A stretch of 64,000 bases of DNA, taken from contig FN649744.1 in assembly GCA_000310025.1 (NCBI GenBank), positions 361,940 through 425,939 on the forward strand, given 5' to 3'. Every line of letters starts with the position of its first letter. The stretch's first letter is position 1. Under the pieces are notes generated by a model, which was given only the letters and a program-made list of their open reading frames with translations, was not told where the DNA came from and searched no databases. The translations under genes were made by a program, and so were the position numbers. Origin of the DNA: Ectocarpus siliculosus. Lineage: Eukaryota; Sar; Phaeophyceae; Ectocarpales; Ectocarpaceae. Shown here in pieces: positions 12,201 to 22,637 of the stretch.

Positions 12201-13337
12201 CGACAGCTAGGTCGTTGTCGCTCGATTCTTCCTCCATCACAGCGGCGACGGCGGCGGCAGGGCTCGGTGGAGTCGTGGTCATGCCGGGCGACGAGGGTTT
12301 TTCAGGAGACATGAGCGGTAGAGACAGCTGTGGCCGTAACGGAGGCGTCCATGGTATCAGCGGCGGCGGCGGCAGTGGGGGTCGGCTTTGTCCCTCCTCC
12401 AAGAAGTTTGCTGGGTCGGTGGAAGGTGAGCTTTGTCCCCGCTATTAATAGTGCGGCATGCTGAATAACAGCGCTGAAAGGAGATTTGGTAGGGAGGGTT
12501 GGCTTGGTGGCGTCCCGCTGTGAAGCACCGTGTTGTGCTTTGGACAGATACCCTAAATAGAAGTTCTCGGTTGTGCTCTCTCTCTCTCTCTCTGCTGGGT
12601 AGCGCTGGTGGTTGGTGGGGCAAAAGTAGAGACGTTGATGACTGCTTGTGCTCTTTGTGTGGAGGAGTCAAGCTTGGTGTGTTTGGCCTTGAAGGTGATG
12701 CCTTCGTGGCGAGGTCAAGGAAGCAGTGGCATCGCTGTTAATAGTGCGACCTAGTGTAGCAACCTGACCAGAGCCCCCTGCGTAGGGAATTTTTTCAAGC
12801 CACCTTTCGTCCGTGCCTTTTGTGGCACCGGGGGTCCATCACTTGAGCGGAAAATCACCATCTCGTTGACATTGACCCCCGCCGCCGCACCCTCTCCCCC
12901 ATCCCGTCGCGCCAGACGCACGTGTGGCGTTCTCGACCTCTCCGTCCATGCCCGGTGCTCCCCCCGCCGCCTCTCGCGCGATGAGGCCGTCGTCCCGCGA
13001 GCTCGGATCAGCGTCAACAACGTCGACGTCACCCTCCGGTAGCGTTTTCTCGCCCGCGGCTTCCTCCTCGCCGAACGGCGTCTACCCTATCGGCTTCGGC
13101 CTGGCCGTGCACAGCCAGGACCCGCTTCCTCACGGCGGCGCCGGTCTACGCTCTGCCGGGCAGGGGTCTGCTCATGAAAACGGCGGTTTGAGCAAGGCGT
13201 GGGTGCCCGGAGACATGTGGGCCACGACGGCGACGGCGACGACAAGCGGGGACGCGATGAGCCCTTCCAAGTGCCTGTCGCTCAGTCCCGCCAAGGCAGT
13301 GACGGCCATGGCCGCTAGCCCCTCCTCGTCCTCGTGA
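9260..13337 (+). CDS. EsV-1-7 domain protein with long disordered C-terminal region
   Basis: Four exons join in frame: 9260-9449, 9913-10023, 10299-12425 and 12916-13337, giving 949 aa. All three introns are GT-AG and phase 1. Exon 1 encodes a basic patch (RRLKKGGKRGRR) and one EsV-1-7 motif (C36, C41, C57, H60). Exon 2 encodes a second (C73, C78, C94, H97). Both follow C-X4-C-X15-C-X2-H with a shared central F-G-F. The remaining 850 residues are Gly/Ala/Ser-rich and probably disordered, with an acidic, tryptophan-containing patch (EEAWWEVLEGEEF). In Ectocarpus, EsV-1-7 proteins include IMMEDIATE UPRIGHT (IMM), which controls early sporophyte development. The domain is named after a gene of the virus EsV-1, but this is an intron-bearing host gene. 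The molecular role of the domain is not established; a regulatory nuclear role is inference. ATG 9260 was chosen because an in-frame stop lies just upstream. Confidence 0.85.
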
Positions 13338-13649
13338 GTAACCCACCGTAGCCGCGTTTCTTGCAACCTCTTGCTTGGTTGGAGGGAGGCGTGTACGTAC
13401 AGCTGGCTGCCTAGACTGAGGAGTCATGAGGGCCCGATTGCTCCAAGACCAAGAGACTGTTGAGAGCCGAACGATGCGTTAGTGTGTTAACCCAGCTGCG
13501 CTTTCTAAACGGGCCGTGTTGATTGAATTTACTTGTTGGTGGTCTGATTGGAGAGAGACACAACTACCCACTATCAAAAGCCGGGTGGTGACCTTTTCAC
13601 CCAACGCAGCAGCAGCACGTAGCCACTTAGCCCCCCGCCACCACTTGGT

Positions 13650-13806
13650 GGGCTGTACCCCCTTTCAACCTCATCCCGCAAGCCTGCTTCGCGTAGTCAC
13701 TGGTCTAACGGGGAAGGCATGCAAAGCATAAGAGTACCCCCCCCCCCCCCCCCTCCGTGTTTCCGCTTCGCTGGCTGTATCCCCTTTCAACCTCATCCCG
13801 CAGGCC
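13650..13806. repeat. Short direct duplication, about 36 bp copies 121 bp apart
   Basis: The word CCCCTTTCAACCTCATCCCG, with matching flanks GGCTGTA and GCCTGCT, occurs at about 13650-13685 and again at 13771-13806 with two or three differences. A poly-C tract (about 13738-13752) lies between the copies. Confidence 0.7.
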
Positions 13807-15788
13807 TGCTCTGTCCATGCTCGCCCAGTCAACGCCCCCGTGGGGTACGGGCCCGCTGTGCTCCCCTCAGCAGACACGGGCAGCGAGCAGGGCCTAGCCT
13901 AGCCAGGCTAGCACGGAAGGGCCTGAACGGTACCGGTGGCGGAGGGAGGGAGGGAGGTACATGGCCGGGGACACACAGACATCAGGTTTCCAGCCGCTGG
14001 TGTTCACCATGCCGGCCGTTCACGGCCTCGCAGGTTTGCACACGATGGGTGGCGTTCGCAGACCGAGGTGTAACGGGGTCTGGTACCCTTTTTTTTTTCG
14101 CCTGTTTTCTTTAACCTTTTCTTGGTGATTGTCTGTCCCCATCGATCTTCGCGTTTCTGCGCTAGAGTTAGGTTCGGCATCAAGCTCGGCATCAACCGGG
14201 CCAAAGCGATGCTACTTACACGAGTGGTAAATCCTAGAGTTGCGGTGATGTTCCCGGGGCTTGTGAGCTGCGGTGGCACCAGCAGCCCGTGTCCCAAGGC
14301 GGGAGGCAGTCGGGCGGTGCTATGTATGGGTGTGTGGGTGTACGTGTGTTTGGAAGGGGGTTGATTCACTTGCGTCAGTTCAACGAGTGTGCGTGCTTGC
14401 AGTGCGGCGAGGTCCCGAGTGCAGGGTGTGGTCCGCGAACGCCTCTCGAGTAATAATGGTACGGCGCGTTGTCGTCGCGGGTGTTGCTGCTCCAGTTGCT
14501 GCGGCGGCAGCAGAGTACGCGTTGGTATTAGAAAAAGCCCCATGCGGGGCGTAAGCCGTAAGATGGTTCCTTGTCTGTGTGTTCGATCCAATCGTGTTGA
14601 AGTAAAGGCCCACGTCCTTGGCCTGTCTTCTTTCTTTCTTTGTGTTGGAGTCTGGGTGTGGTGGATGTTGTCCCTTGGAAGATAGTATGGGGCGGGTTGC
14701 CTCTCGCTGCTCCTTTTCTCGCCCCCGGGGTCTGTGCTGTGCCGTGCGGCACCATCATTGCTGCACACGAAAATTTATTGATTGATGATGTTGTCCCTTG
14801 TTCTGTATGGTGATCTGTGGCTTGTTTCGACCCTTCGCTTGGAGTTATCATACGTGAGATTACCACACCATACCATACCACGACATGGGACTACAGTTGG
14901 TTCTATAGGACCCATTCTAACGATAGGTGTAGTCGTCGCCAGAAAATCGCGTAGCGTCCGGTGAACGTTGAGTCAGTCTCTCGCGATGCCGCACCAAGTG
15001 GTTGGATGGGGGTTGGCCGCTACTGCTGTAGCGTGCATGTTTTTTCCCTCAGATTTTCATGATGAAAGGAGCGCCGGAAAGAGCGCCCTAGCGACGGTTT
15101 TTAAGCGTGACGCACGTACGCACGTTATGCAGCCAAGTACAGTATTTTATGGTAGCTGATCCGAGCTACCTTTTTTCTTTTCTTCCATTTATCAATAACG
15201 CAATAGGCTCGCTCACCCCTTGTTATCCTTGAGTGTTCCTACGTGCCTCATGGAAGGCGCAGTGACTTTCTTTGTAGGTTCTCCTCGAGCGAGCAACGCG
15301 CTTGGCAAGAAGACAGGCTGGTGGTGCTTGACTTGTCCATCGGACTACTGCTGTGTGTGTGAGGCACGTAAAAGTAATGAGCGTGTTGTTGGTGGGGTCT
15401 TTCTCATTTTCCGTCTCTTGTGTCCGCCCATCCAGTTGGAATGGGCCGTCGAAAAATTGATTGATTGTCCAGCGGTGGAGGTGCTTTTCGTCATCCATGC
15501 CACCTATCCTTTCCTGTCCTATCGTATCCTATCGTATCCTATCCACAAAAGAGATGTTCTCTCTCTTGGCTGCATGGATCTGGATTATCCACTTGTGGTG
15601 TGGGTTAAGTTGTTGTGCTATCTTTATATATTGTCGTTGTTTTGACTGTGTCGTCCATTGCCTGCGCGCATGCACCTTTACTATTACGTGCGTGGTGCTG
15701 TTTTTTTTTTTTTACTCGTGGTGGGGTGATTGATTCATGGTTCATTGTTTACACTCAAGCTTGTTGGGTGGGTGGGTCGGGGTGCCTT

Positions 15789-15838
15789 ATTTCTTTCTTT
15801 CTTTCTTTCTTTCTTTCTTTATTTCTTTCTTTCTTTCC
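15789..15838. repeat. (TTTC)n microsatellite
   Basis: About twelve tetranucleotide units with one interruption (TTTA). A nearby imperfect TATCCTATCG repeat lies at about 15506-15542. Confidence 0.9.
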
Positions 15839-17485
15839 GTGGGAGGGAGTGATTGCTGGGATCTTTTTCGGCGACAGGGTGAAGTATGTCGTCAGCCCTT
15901 ATATATATTTTGAGACGGATGGGCGACAGCGAGCAAGCTCTGAAGGAGGAATGAAAACAGGAAGGTATTGTATTGTCTACATGTCTACATACCTGTGTAC
16001 CACTTCTGTTTTATGCCCGAACGGGTTCGAGGGGGGTGCAAGACCTCCGAAAATGGGTGGTGGTGGTGGTGGAGTTTTTGCAAACGAACGGAGAGATGAG
16101 CGCCGGTCTTTTCTCTCCGAAAAGCATCCCCACCTCTCCCACGCAAGGTGGAGTGTTTTGTTTTAGTTCTTGTTCCCTTTCTTTTCTTGGCGACGCCGCC
16201 CCACGGACCGTGTCAAAGCTTGAGAGCCGTGGTAGCGTGTAGAGAGTTAATATGGCCACATACATACGTGAGCCTGTGGTAGTGTTAGTACAAGTAGCTA
16301 AAAAGTAACGTGCTAATCCGTAGTGAGGGGCTCGCCGGGGGCACCGCGCAGTGGGTAGGTATCATCTCTCCCGCGAGAGAGAGCAAAACGGTAGCATCCC
16401 AGAAGAGCGCGGACATGACTATTCTGCTGCGGAGCTCGTGATGATACGGAGCGGAGCAGCGAAAGGCTGGGTGCACTTGGAGAGGAGGGTGGAGTGCCTC
16501 TCAAGGGATTTTATTTGGCGTGGAAACGTCGAAAATAGTAGTGCGGGGTCGGTTGCCTGTGGTGATGGTGGTGATGGTGGTGGCGGTGGTTTTGGTGGTG
16601 GCATGCCCTTGAACGATTACAATACAGGGTTTTGAGTAGGGAGGTTTCTTGCGCTGCGGCGGCGGGCGAACTCACTCCCACTCCCTCTTTTTTTTCTTGC
16701 GAATTTGTTTACGTCCCTTGAAACATCATGTAGGCATTCGCGACATGTAAAAAAAAAATGGTACTGTATGGTACACATAATTCCACGGTAGACCGCACGG
16801 CATACCGCATCGGCACGCATCTTTTGGATGGATATTGGGGGTTGGTTGCGATGATACACACAAAGCGAAGAAGGCAGGCTGCCTCGCCGGAGTCGAAGCT
16901 GGCTAGGGTAATGCTGATGGGTGGTGGTAGGATAATGGGTGATGGGCGATGGGCAGTATGGCGGCACACTCACCCCGTTGTGATGGTTGCAGTTGCATAT
17001 GGGGAGGCGGGTTGGACGGAGGGGTCGATGGGCGTGCAGGCGCCTGGGACAGGGACAGCAGTCGGGCATTTTTTTTTTTCTTTATTGTCACGTGTCTTTG
17101 TTTGGTTGAGCCCTGGGCTGGCTACATATATTGTGCGATGCATGATCCGAGTGTGGGATTGATTCCTTTGCCTTTGATGATGACTAGGGCAGGCGGGGTG
17201 ATTCCCATAGTAGGGTAAGACGGGGTATTTAATGTGAAGAACAGCAGAATCGCGACAAGACTGACAGTAGACTATCAAATCAAAACAACAACAGCAAGGA
17301 TTGTTGTGTCTGTCTGTCGGGTTGCAGTATTCGGAGAAAGGATCATGTCAATCCATCCAACAACACACATAGTCTACGTCGTGATTTCGAGCACGAATGT
17401 TTGGTTGCCACCAGTTGCACCAGAACACACAAAACGGACAGTTGAAGGCGCTGGGCGGAGGTCGGTGGTTTTTGGTGTGAAGATA

Positions 17486-17570
17486 ACAACACAACAACCA
17501 CACCATCATCAACTACAACTACAACTACAACTACAACAACAACAACGACAACAACAACGACAACGATAAC
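17486..17570. repeat. (CAA)n / (CAACTA)n microsatellite
   Basis: An array of ACAACA, CAACTA and CAACGA units passing into one another. Confidence 0.85.
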
Positions 17571-19290
17571 ACCCGCAAGAGGGACGGGGGGGGGTCACCG
17601 CAAACACGCCTCGGTCCTTCTTGCATGTCATCGGAACCACCTATCCATCCATATACATACAACATGATATCTTGTATCTTTTATCTTTTGCGACCGAACG
17701 AGGTTGGTGGCGGAGGCGAGGCCCGGCGTGATTGCCGGCTGGCAAGACTTGTCATCGGCCTTGCAAGTGCTTGTCTTGCTTGTTGCCTACTTCGAAACTA
17801 CAGGAGGATGGGTACGAGAGAGAGGACACCGCCACCGAAGAGAAGGGTGATGTCGATTGACCTACAGTACAGTAGTAGTATAGTCTCGATTCCACGACAG
17901 TAACGCGACAAAGCTTGCCTCGACCTAGAGGGCGAATCCGCCAAGATATTCTTGTCAACTTTTTGTGTTTGAGGCGGTGTCGTTATCATGATGCGGCATG
18001 GTGCGGGACACGACAACGGTGTTGTTTTGTTGTCCTGGACAACGATAAGCAAGGAGGGCAGATACGGCGAGGTCGATCGCACACACACCCGATCGATGTA
18101 GAGAGCACGGACGAGATAAAGATAAGATTAAGGTTCGCATACATACACACATTCACAATCCCTGCCTGCATGGCAAGAGTTGTCCTTCTAGCATGCAAAC
18201 TTGCGATACTTGTTGGTTGGATGTGGAATAGACTAGTCTGTCTCCAGTAGTACCTCTATCGTCGCCGGGTCTACTGTCCAGCAGAATACTGTTGTACGGT
18301 TTTCTCCCTTTTTTTCTCGTTTTTCGCTCTCTTCTCGTGAAGACCTCGAGGTTGACGCCACGACCTGCCGCCTACTCGAAGCCAGTCTGACTTGTCGCTT
18401 CTTTTCGTGCGATACCAAGGCTCGAGTCTACCCATCATGATGAGGCACGCGCAATACGTGTTGCCACAGGCGACAAGAACAGACTAGCGTCCACCCGGTT
18501 CCATGTGAACATGTCCGTGCCCCGTCACGGTGCGATTGCAGCCAGAGTCTTCGGAGACAACATTGGACATGTAGGTTTCATCAGTTTGGTGTTCAGCACC
18601 TCTTCGATATGCCATAAAACGTTCGCAAAGCACGCGTGAATCCTCTATTATTTTTCCTTCTTCGCTTCGCTTTTTCGAAGCGGTAGTTTTAGAGAACTTC
18701 CGGGTTGGGCTGTCGATGAGCCCTCCAGATTTTCTCTCGTTTTCCCTCATCACACTTCGTACCAACAAGTCTGCCGAGGGAGGATGGTGAGGAGGCCGTA
18801 GGGTACGTTGGCTAAGTCGAGTCGTCTTTGCAATCCCGCATCATATTTTCTTTCTCCCTTCCCCCCCTTCCCCCTGGTTCGCAACATCCGCTTTGCCGCG
18901 GCAAACTGCAACCTACCAGCAACCTGCCAGGCACCTGCGTGCAGATAAATTAGTTGTGTGTTTTGGGCATCCTCTGTACCAGTACAGATAAACATACGTC
19001 GTGCTACACTCACACTCCTCCGAAATGATCCTCAAAACATAAACGCCGGAGACCCCTGTCGTCCCCCCCCCCCCCCCCGCCCTCGCCGCCTGTCGAACGT
19101 CTTCCCACCCCGTAGTCGATATTATAAACCCTAAGATTCCCCGGGGGCTACGTTACTGCCTTCAGCAATCCCCCTCATGTTTGCACTGCGATTTTCTTCT
19201 CTATTGGAGGGGGGGAAGCAAGCCCGGGGTTTCCGTCTGAAACGGGCGTGCCGACGCACCACGCACTGGACTGTGACACACCTGTTTCGG

Positions 19291-19390
19291 NNNNNNNNNN
19301 NNNNNNNNNNNNNNNNNNNNNNNNNNNNNNNNNNNNNNNNNNNNNNNNNNNNNNNNNNNNNNNNNNNNNNNNNNNNNNNNNNNNNNNNNN
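19291..19390. other. Assembly gap (100 N)
   Basis: Exactly 100 N, a conventional placeholder of unknown true size. The same ~35 bp sequence (CGCACCAC..ACTG..CTGTGACACACCT.GTTTCGG) lies on both sides (about 19255-19290 and 19395-19433), so the gap probably covers a tandem repeat. Confidence 0.95.
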
Positions 19391-19771
19391 CGATCGCACC
19401 ACAGCACTAGGACTGTGACACACCTAGTTTCGGCAAGCCGCACGTCACGCAAAATGCTAACATAAAAATGCCCGTACGTGGCATGTCAACCCATCTGTCC
19501 TCATGGCCTGTGTCTAGACAACGTACTAACCTCAGGTGCGGGTAGCTTTTCTCGTCGCACTGGACGAAGCCGAAACCCCTTTAACAGTTCAGCCCGGGAA
19601 ACACCCACATCATAGAAACACGGCCGAGCAAAGTTGGGGAGGATGGGTCTCATTGGCAGCCTGTCATGATGTACCGTACCGCGCGCCACCCGTCTGTGAT
19701 GCCTCCAAACCAACATTTCGCAGATGCCTCCCCCTCGCTCCCCGCCTTTGTCCAAGGATACCGTGTCTGTA

Positions 19772-21052
19772 TCAGTCAGATGTCCACCAGTCATGCGTGC
19801 TGTGTAGCCACGCCGACAAGTCTTCGTGAGCGGCCCCCCCGTCGCTGCTGCTGCTCTTGTCGTCGTCGCCAGCGTCTACCGCATCCGCCACCGCCGCCAC
19901 CTCTACCCCGCCGGTGTTGCCGTCAGAAGATGCAGCAGAGGCACGGACAGCCGCGTCAAATCCTGGCGCTTCTTTCCCGCCACCCTGCTGCATCAACCTG
20001 GCGAGAGTGGAAGAGGTACGGGGAAGGCCCAGCGGTGAAGGAGAAACCACGCCGAGGTCTCTCGTTGTTCTCTCCACGCCGCAGGTGGCTGCCCTCTTCT
20101 GGCCAGCAGCGGTTGTGGCAGCGCTGGTGACGTTGACGGTAGCGTGCCCGACACGGACGCGCCTCAGCCGTCGCGTAAACGGGGCTGCTGCTGATGACGA
20201 TGATACTGTGTCCATGCCAGCCAACGTTCCTTCGGCTGGTAGCACTGAAGGTGTTCGGGCGGTCCTAGGGGACAAGAAAAATAGTTTTTGAAAGCAGTAC
20301 TGTAACGAGTTGTTGTGTTCCTCTTTGCACAGACATGTGTCTCTACGAAATAGCGCCTAAATTTTCACACGCAGAAACACACAGGTTTCAGGAATCCTTT
20401 GCTTTGTAAAAGGGGGCCCACAGACATAGACGCCGGCGGCCTCTCTACCTCGCAAGCAATACGGGCACGGAAAACAGCGGAAAGAACCATACATGTACAG
20501 ATTGCTTGCTGCCGCAACGATTACAGTACATAATTTATTATAGACCTCTCTCACCGGGAAAACGATGCCCCCGCCGAGATGGAGCCGCTCCTGCGCTTTC
20601 TCGACCGTAAATGCTCGACGCCTCCCATGCCAGCACCAGGCGGCACCCCGCGAGACCTCGTAGTTCTAACGTGTCCGGTGCAAGCGCCCACGCCAGCCCT
20701 CACAACGCCGCCGTCCGGGTTTCCCATGACGAGAGCTGACACCGGACACAGCGTCTGAGAAGAGCCGTCCGTCTGACTGCCGAAGCTATCTCGCCGCCAT
20801 GTGCACCCATGCGGCGTCCTTGGTGCGTCAGCCTGATTCCAACCGCCACTGCTGCTGCCACTAGCGGCAGCAGCAGCATCGGGGGAAGCGACCCCTAGAC
20901 TGCTAACCCCGTCGGCCAAGGAATCCATGTGGCCAGCACTGAGGACTCGCTGGACCCTCAGCCTGTGGTGCCTGGGCTTCTTCGCGCTGCGCCCCGTCTC
21001 GTGACTGTCGCTGCCGAATCGCCCTTGCACGTACCCCCGCTGCTCTTGTTCT

Positions 21053-21084
<32 letters not shown>

Positions 21085-22203
21085 ATGCTGATGCCGGTAG
21101 TTCGTGGCAGCGGTGCCCCCGGACGCCCATTGTACCTGCTGTGAAACCATCACCTCTTCTTGTCGCGTTGGGTCCATCGCCACGTCTCCGCCCCAAGAGC
21201 TTGATCGTGTGTTGCCGTCCGCGGGCCTACATCCCCTCCGCGTTCTCTCGCCCGCGGCGGGCAGCGGCGAATGTTCCATGCCCGTTCTCCCGGCAGCCTC
21301 AGCGAATGTCCTCGACGTCCGTGGTCTTGCGTCAAGCGAAGGTTGTGGCGTTCTTGCAGTCTGCCGCGTCGCACCGGCGACGGCGAACTGTTCGAGTCCG
21401 GGCAGGCACCGGCGTCGAGACGAACCTGAAGGGGTTTTCGTCCAATCCATGCGCTTCTCTCCCCCTTCATATCTCCTCCCGCCGATGATGCTGCTCTGCC
21501 CGGCTTCGGGTCGGAAGCGCTTGACGCCAACACTGCTGTCGTCGGAGTTTCGGTCGGCTGGACCTTCCCAGAGCTCATCGTGTGGAAGCAGCATCGTCGT
21601 ACCTGTTGTGCCTCCGTTGACACCACCGTGGCTATTACCGTCACCGGCGGCGGCCGGCTCGGGCGGAAACACGACCGCGGTCGCACCGTACTCTGCCCCT
21701 CCTGCGAGTGGTTCCCAAGCGAAACGGACCCAGTTGTTTGCCGGCATGCTGTCGCCGACAAACCGCGACCCGGGTGGGGTGTGGAAGCCGTCCTGTCCCG
21801 CCCAAGCAGCAGCAGCGGCAGGAGTGGCAGCACCGCGTGCCGCCGGCATACCTGTAGCAGCAGGCCAGCTGGTACCAAATATATGTCCGTGACGATGCTC
21901 CTCGTTGACCTGCCGTGTCCCTCTCGCTCGTGATGTCGACGGCCGTGGAGCTAGCTCGTTGGCCGCGAAAGCCGAGGCATTGCCGTATGGACCGGGCAAC
22001 AAGTGTACCGCGTTCACCCCTCTGGTCGAGCGGCGCTGCTGTGGGCACGGCTGCCTCCCTCCTTCAGCAGAGAGCTCTTCTGCTACTGTTGTGGCGTGGT
22101 CGAAGACAGCCTCGGGAGAGGATGGTGCGTCGGTGCTGGTGGTGTTGTTCATGAAGCCGATTGACATCCTGATCTCCGTGCGAGAGGGCAAACGCTCCGC
22201 CAT
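19772..22203 (-). CDS. Gln/Ala/Ser-rich protein of unknown function
   Basis: Two minus-strand exons, 22203-20555 and 20264-19772, join through a GT-AG intron (donor CCCG then GTGAGA, acceptor CCCCTAG, phase 2) to give 713 aa. Without splicing the first frame would stop at 20551, two bases past the donor. The sequence is low in complexity: Pro/Gly/Ala-rich N-terminus, a HQH + poly-Gln run from a CTG/CAG tract (about 21053-21090), and basic clusters (KKPRHHRLRVQR, RKRR) that could be nuclear signals. It ends in a Trp-containing tail (WLHSTHDWWTSD). No known domain is recognised. It is divergently placed from the STN1-like gene, 434 bp away. The reading frame and splice are convincing; a nuclear role is inference. 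Confidence 0.65.
21053..21090. repeat. CTG/CAG tract encoding poly-Gln
   Basis: A run of CTG triplets on the plus strand (CAG on the coding minus strand) within exon 1 of the Gln-rich gene. It encodes about ten glutamines next to a His/Gln stretch and is likely length-variable. Confidence 0.85.
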
Positions 22204-22637
22204 TCTTCCGCGAAAGGGCGATCTGTCTGATGTCGCCGGTCGTCACCAGGCGATGGGATAACTGCTGTTGTCTCTACATCACCTACAAGGTCCGAGGCTT
22301 GGAAGCTGCTGCTGCCACTGACATGGCGGTGTGGCGCATTTGCTCACGAGGAACGTCCCGGTGGTAAGCACCTTTTCCACCGAATAGCTTCTGTGCACAT
22401 GATGACCCCTCATCTCGAAATGAAACGGCTCATGATGTATACATGTATGTGTATCATGATCCGGCGCGCAGGGGGGGGTCAGAGAAAGGGACTGAACCCG
22501 TCAAAGAGAGGGGGGGTACCAAAAGAATTGGCGGAGCCTCTCGGCTTGGCACTTGTGATCTCCTCTGTGATCTGGTAGTCTACGCAGCTGCTTGCTGCTG
22601 TGCAGTGCACATCCCACCCAGCCAGACGCAAAGGATC
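22204..22637. promoter_or_regulatory. Putative shared divergent promoter region
   Basis: The 434 bp between the start codons of the minus-strand Gln-rich gene (22203) and the plus-strand STN1-like gene (22638). It must hold both 5' leaders and both promoters unless upstream non-coding exons exist. I see no clear TATA box or other named element. The call rests only on the head-to-head layout. Confidence 0.4.

Larger units (their letters stand above)
13338..19771. other. Long gene-poor region (3' region of EsV-1-7 gene and spacer)
   Basis: I see no supported gene. The first part is probably 3' UTR of the EsV-1-7 gene. The rest is rich in short G, T and A tracts and simple repeats. The longest open frame (minus, 14004-14768) is rich in Thr, Arg, Pro and His with no domain and is likely chance. 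Minus-strand frames at 18484-18768 and 18750-19013 look slightly more protein-like but have no family match I recognise. Confidence 0.4.

Noticed and set aside
10340-12402. Long minus-strand open frames antisense to the EsV-1-7 gene
   Set aside because: High GC and Ala/Gly/Ser codon bias keep the opposite strand open. The plus-strand model has motifs and consistent phases.
9260-13337. Integrated viral copy suggested by the EsV-1-7 name
   Set aside because: The gene has three spliceosomal introns and no neighbouring viral genes; the family is a normal host family in brown algae.
14004-14768. 254-codon minus-strand frame
   Set aside because: Composition-driven (Thr, Arg, Pro, His), no domain, no partner exons; lies in the 3' region of the EsV-1-7 gene.
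19291-19390. Open frames running through the N block
   Set aside because: The frames only exist because N positions translate as unknown residues.
21104-21892. 262-codon plus-strand frame antisense to the Gln-rich gene
   Set aside because: No domain. The minus-strand frame is twice as long and splices cleanly to a second exon.
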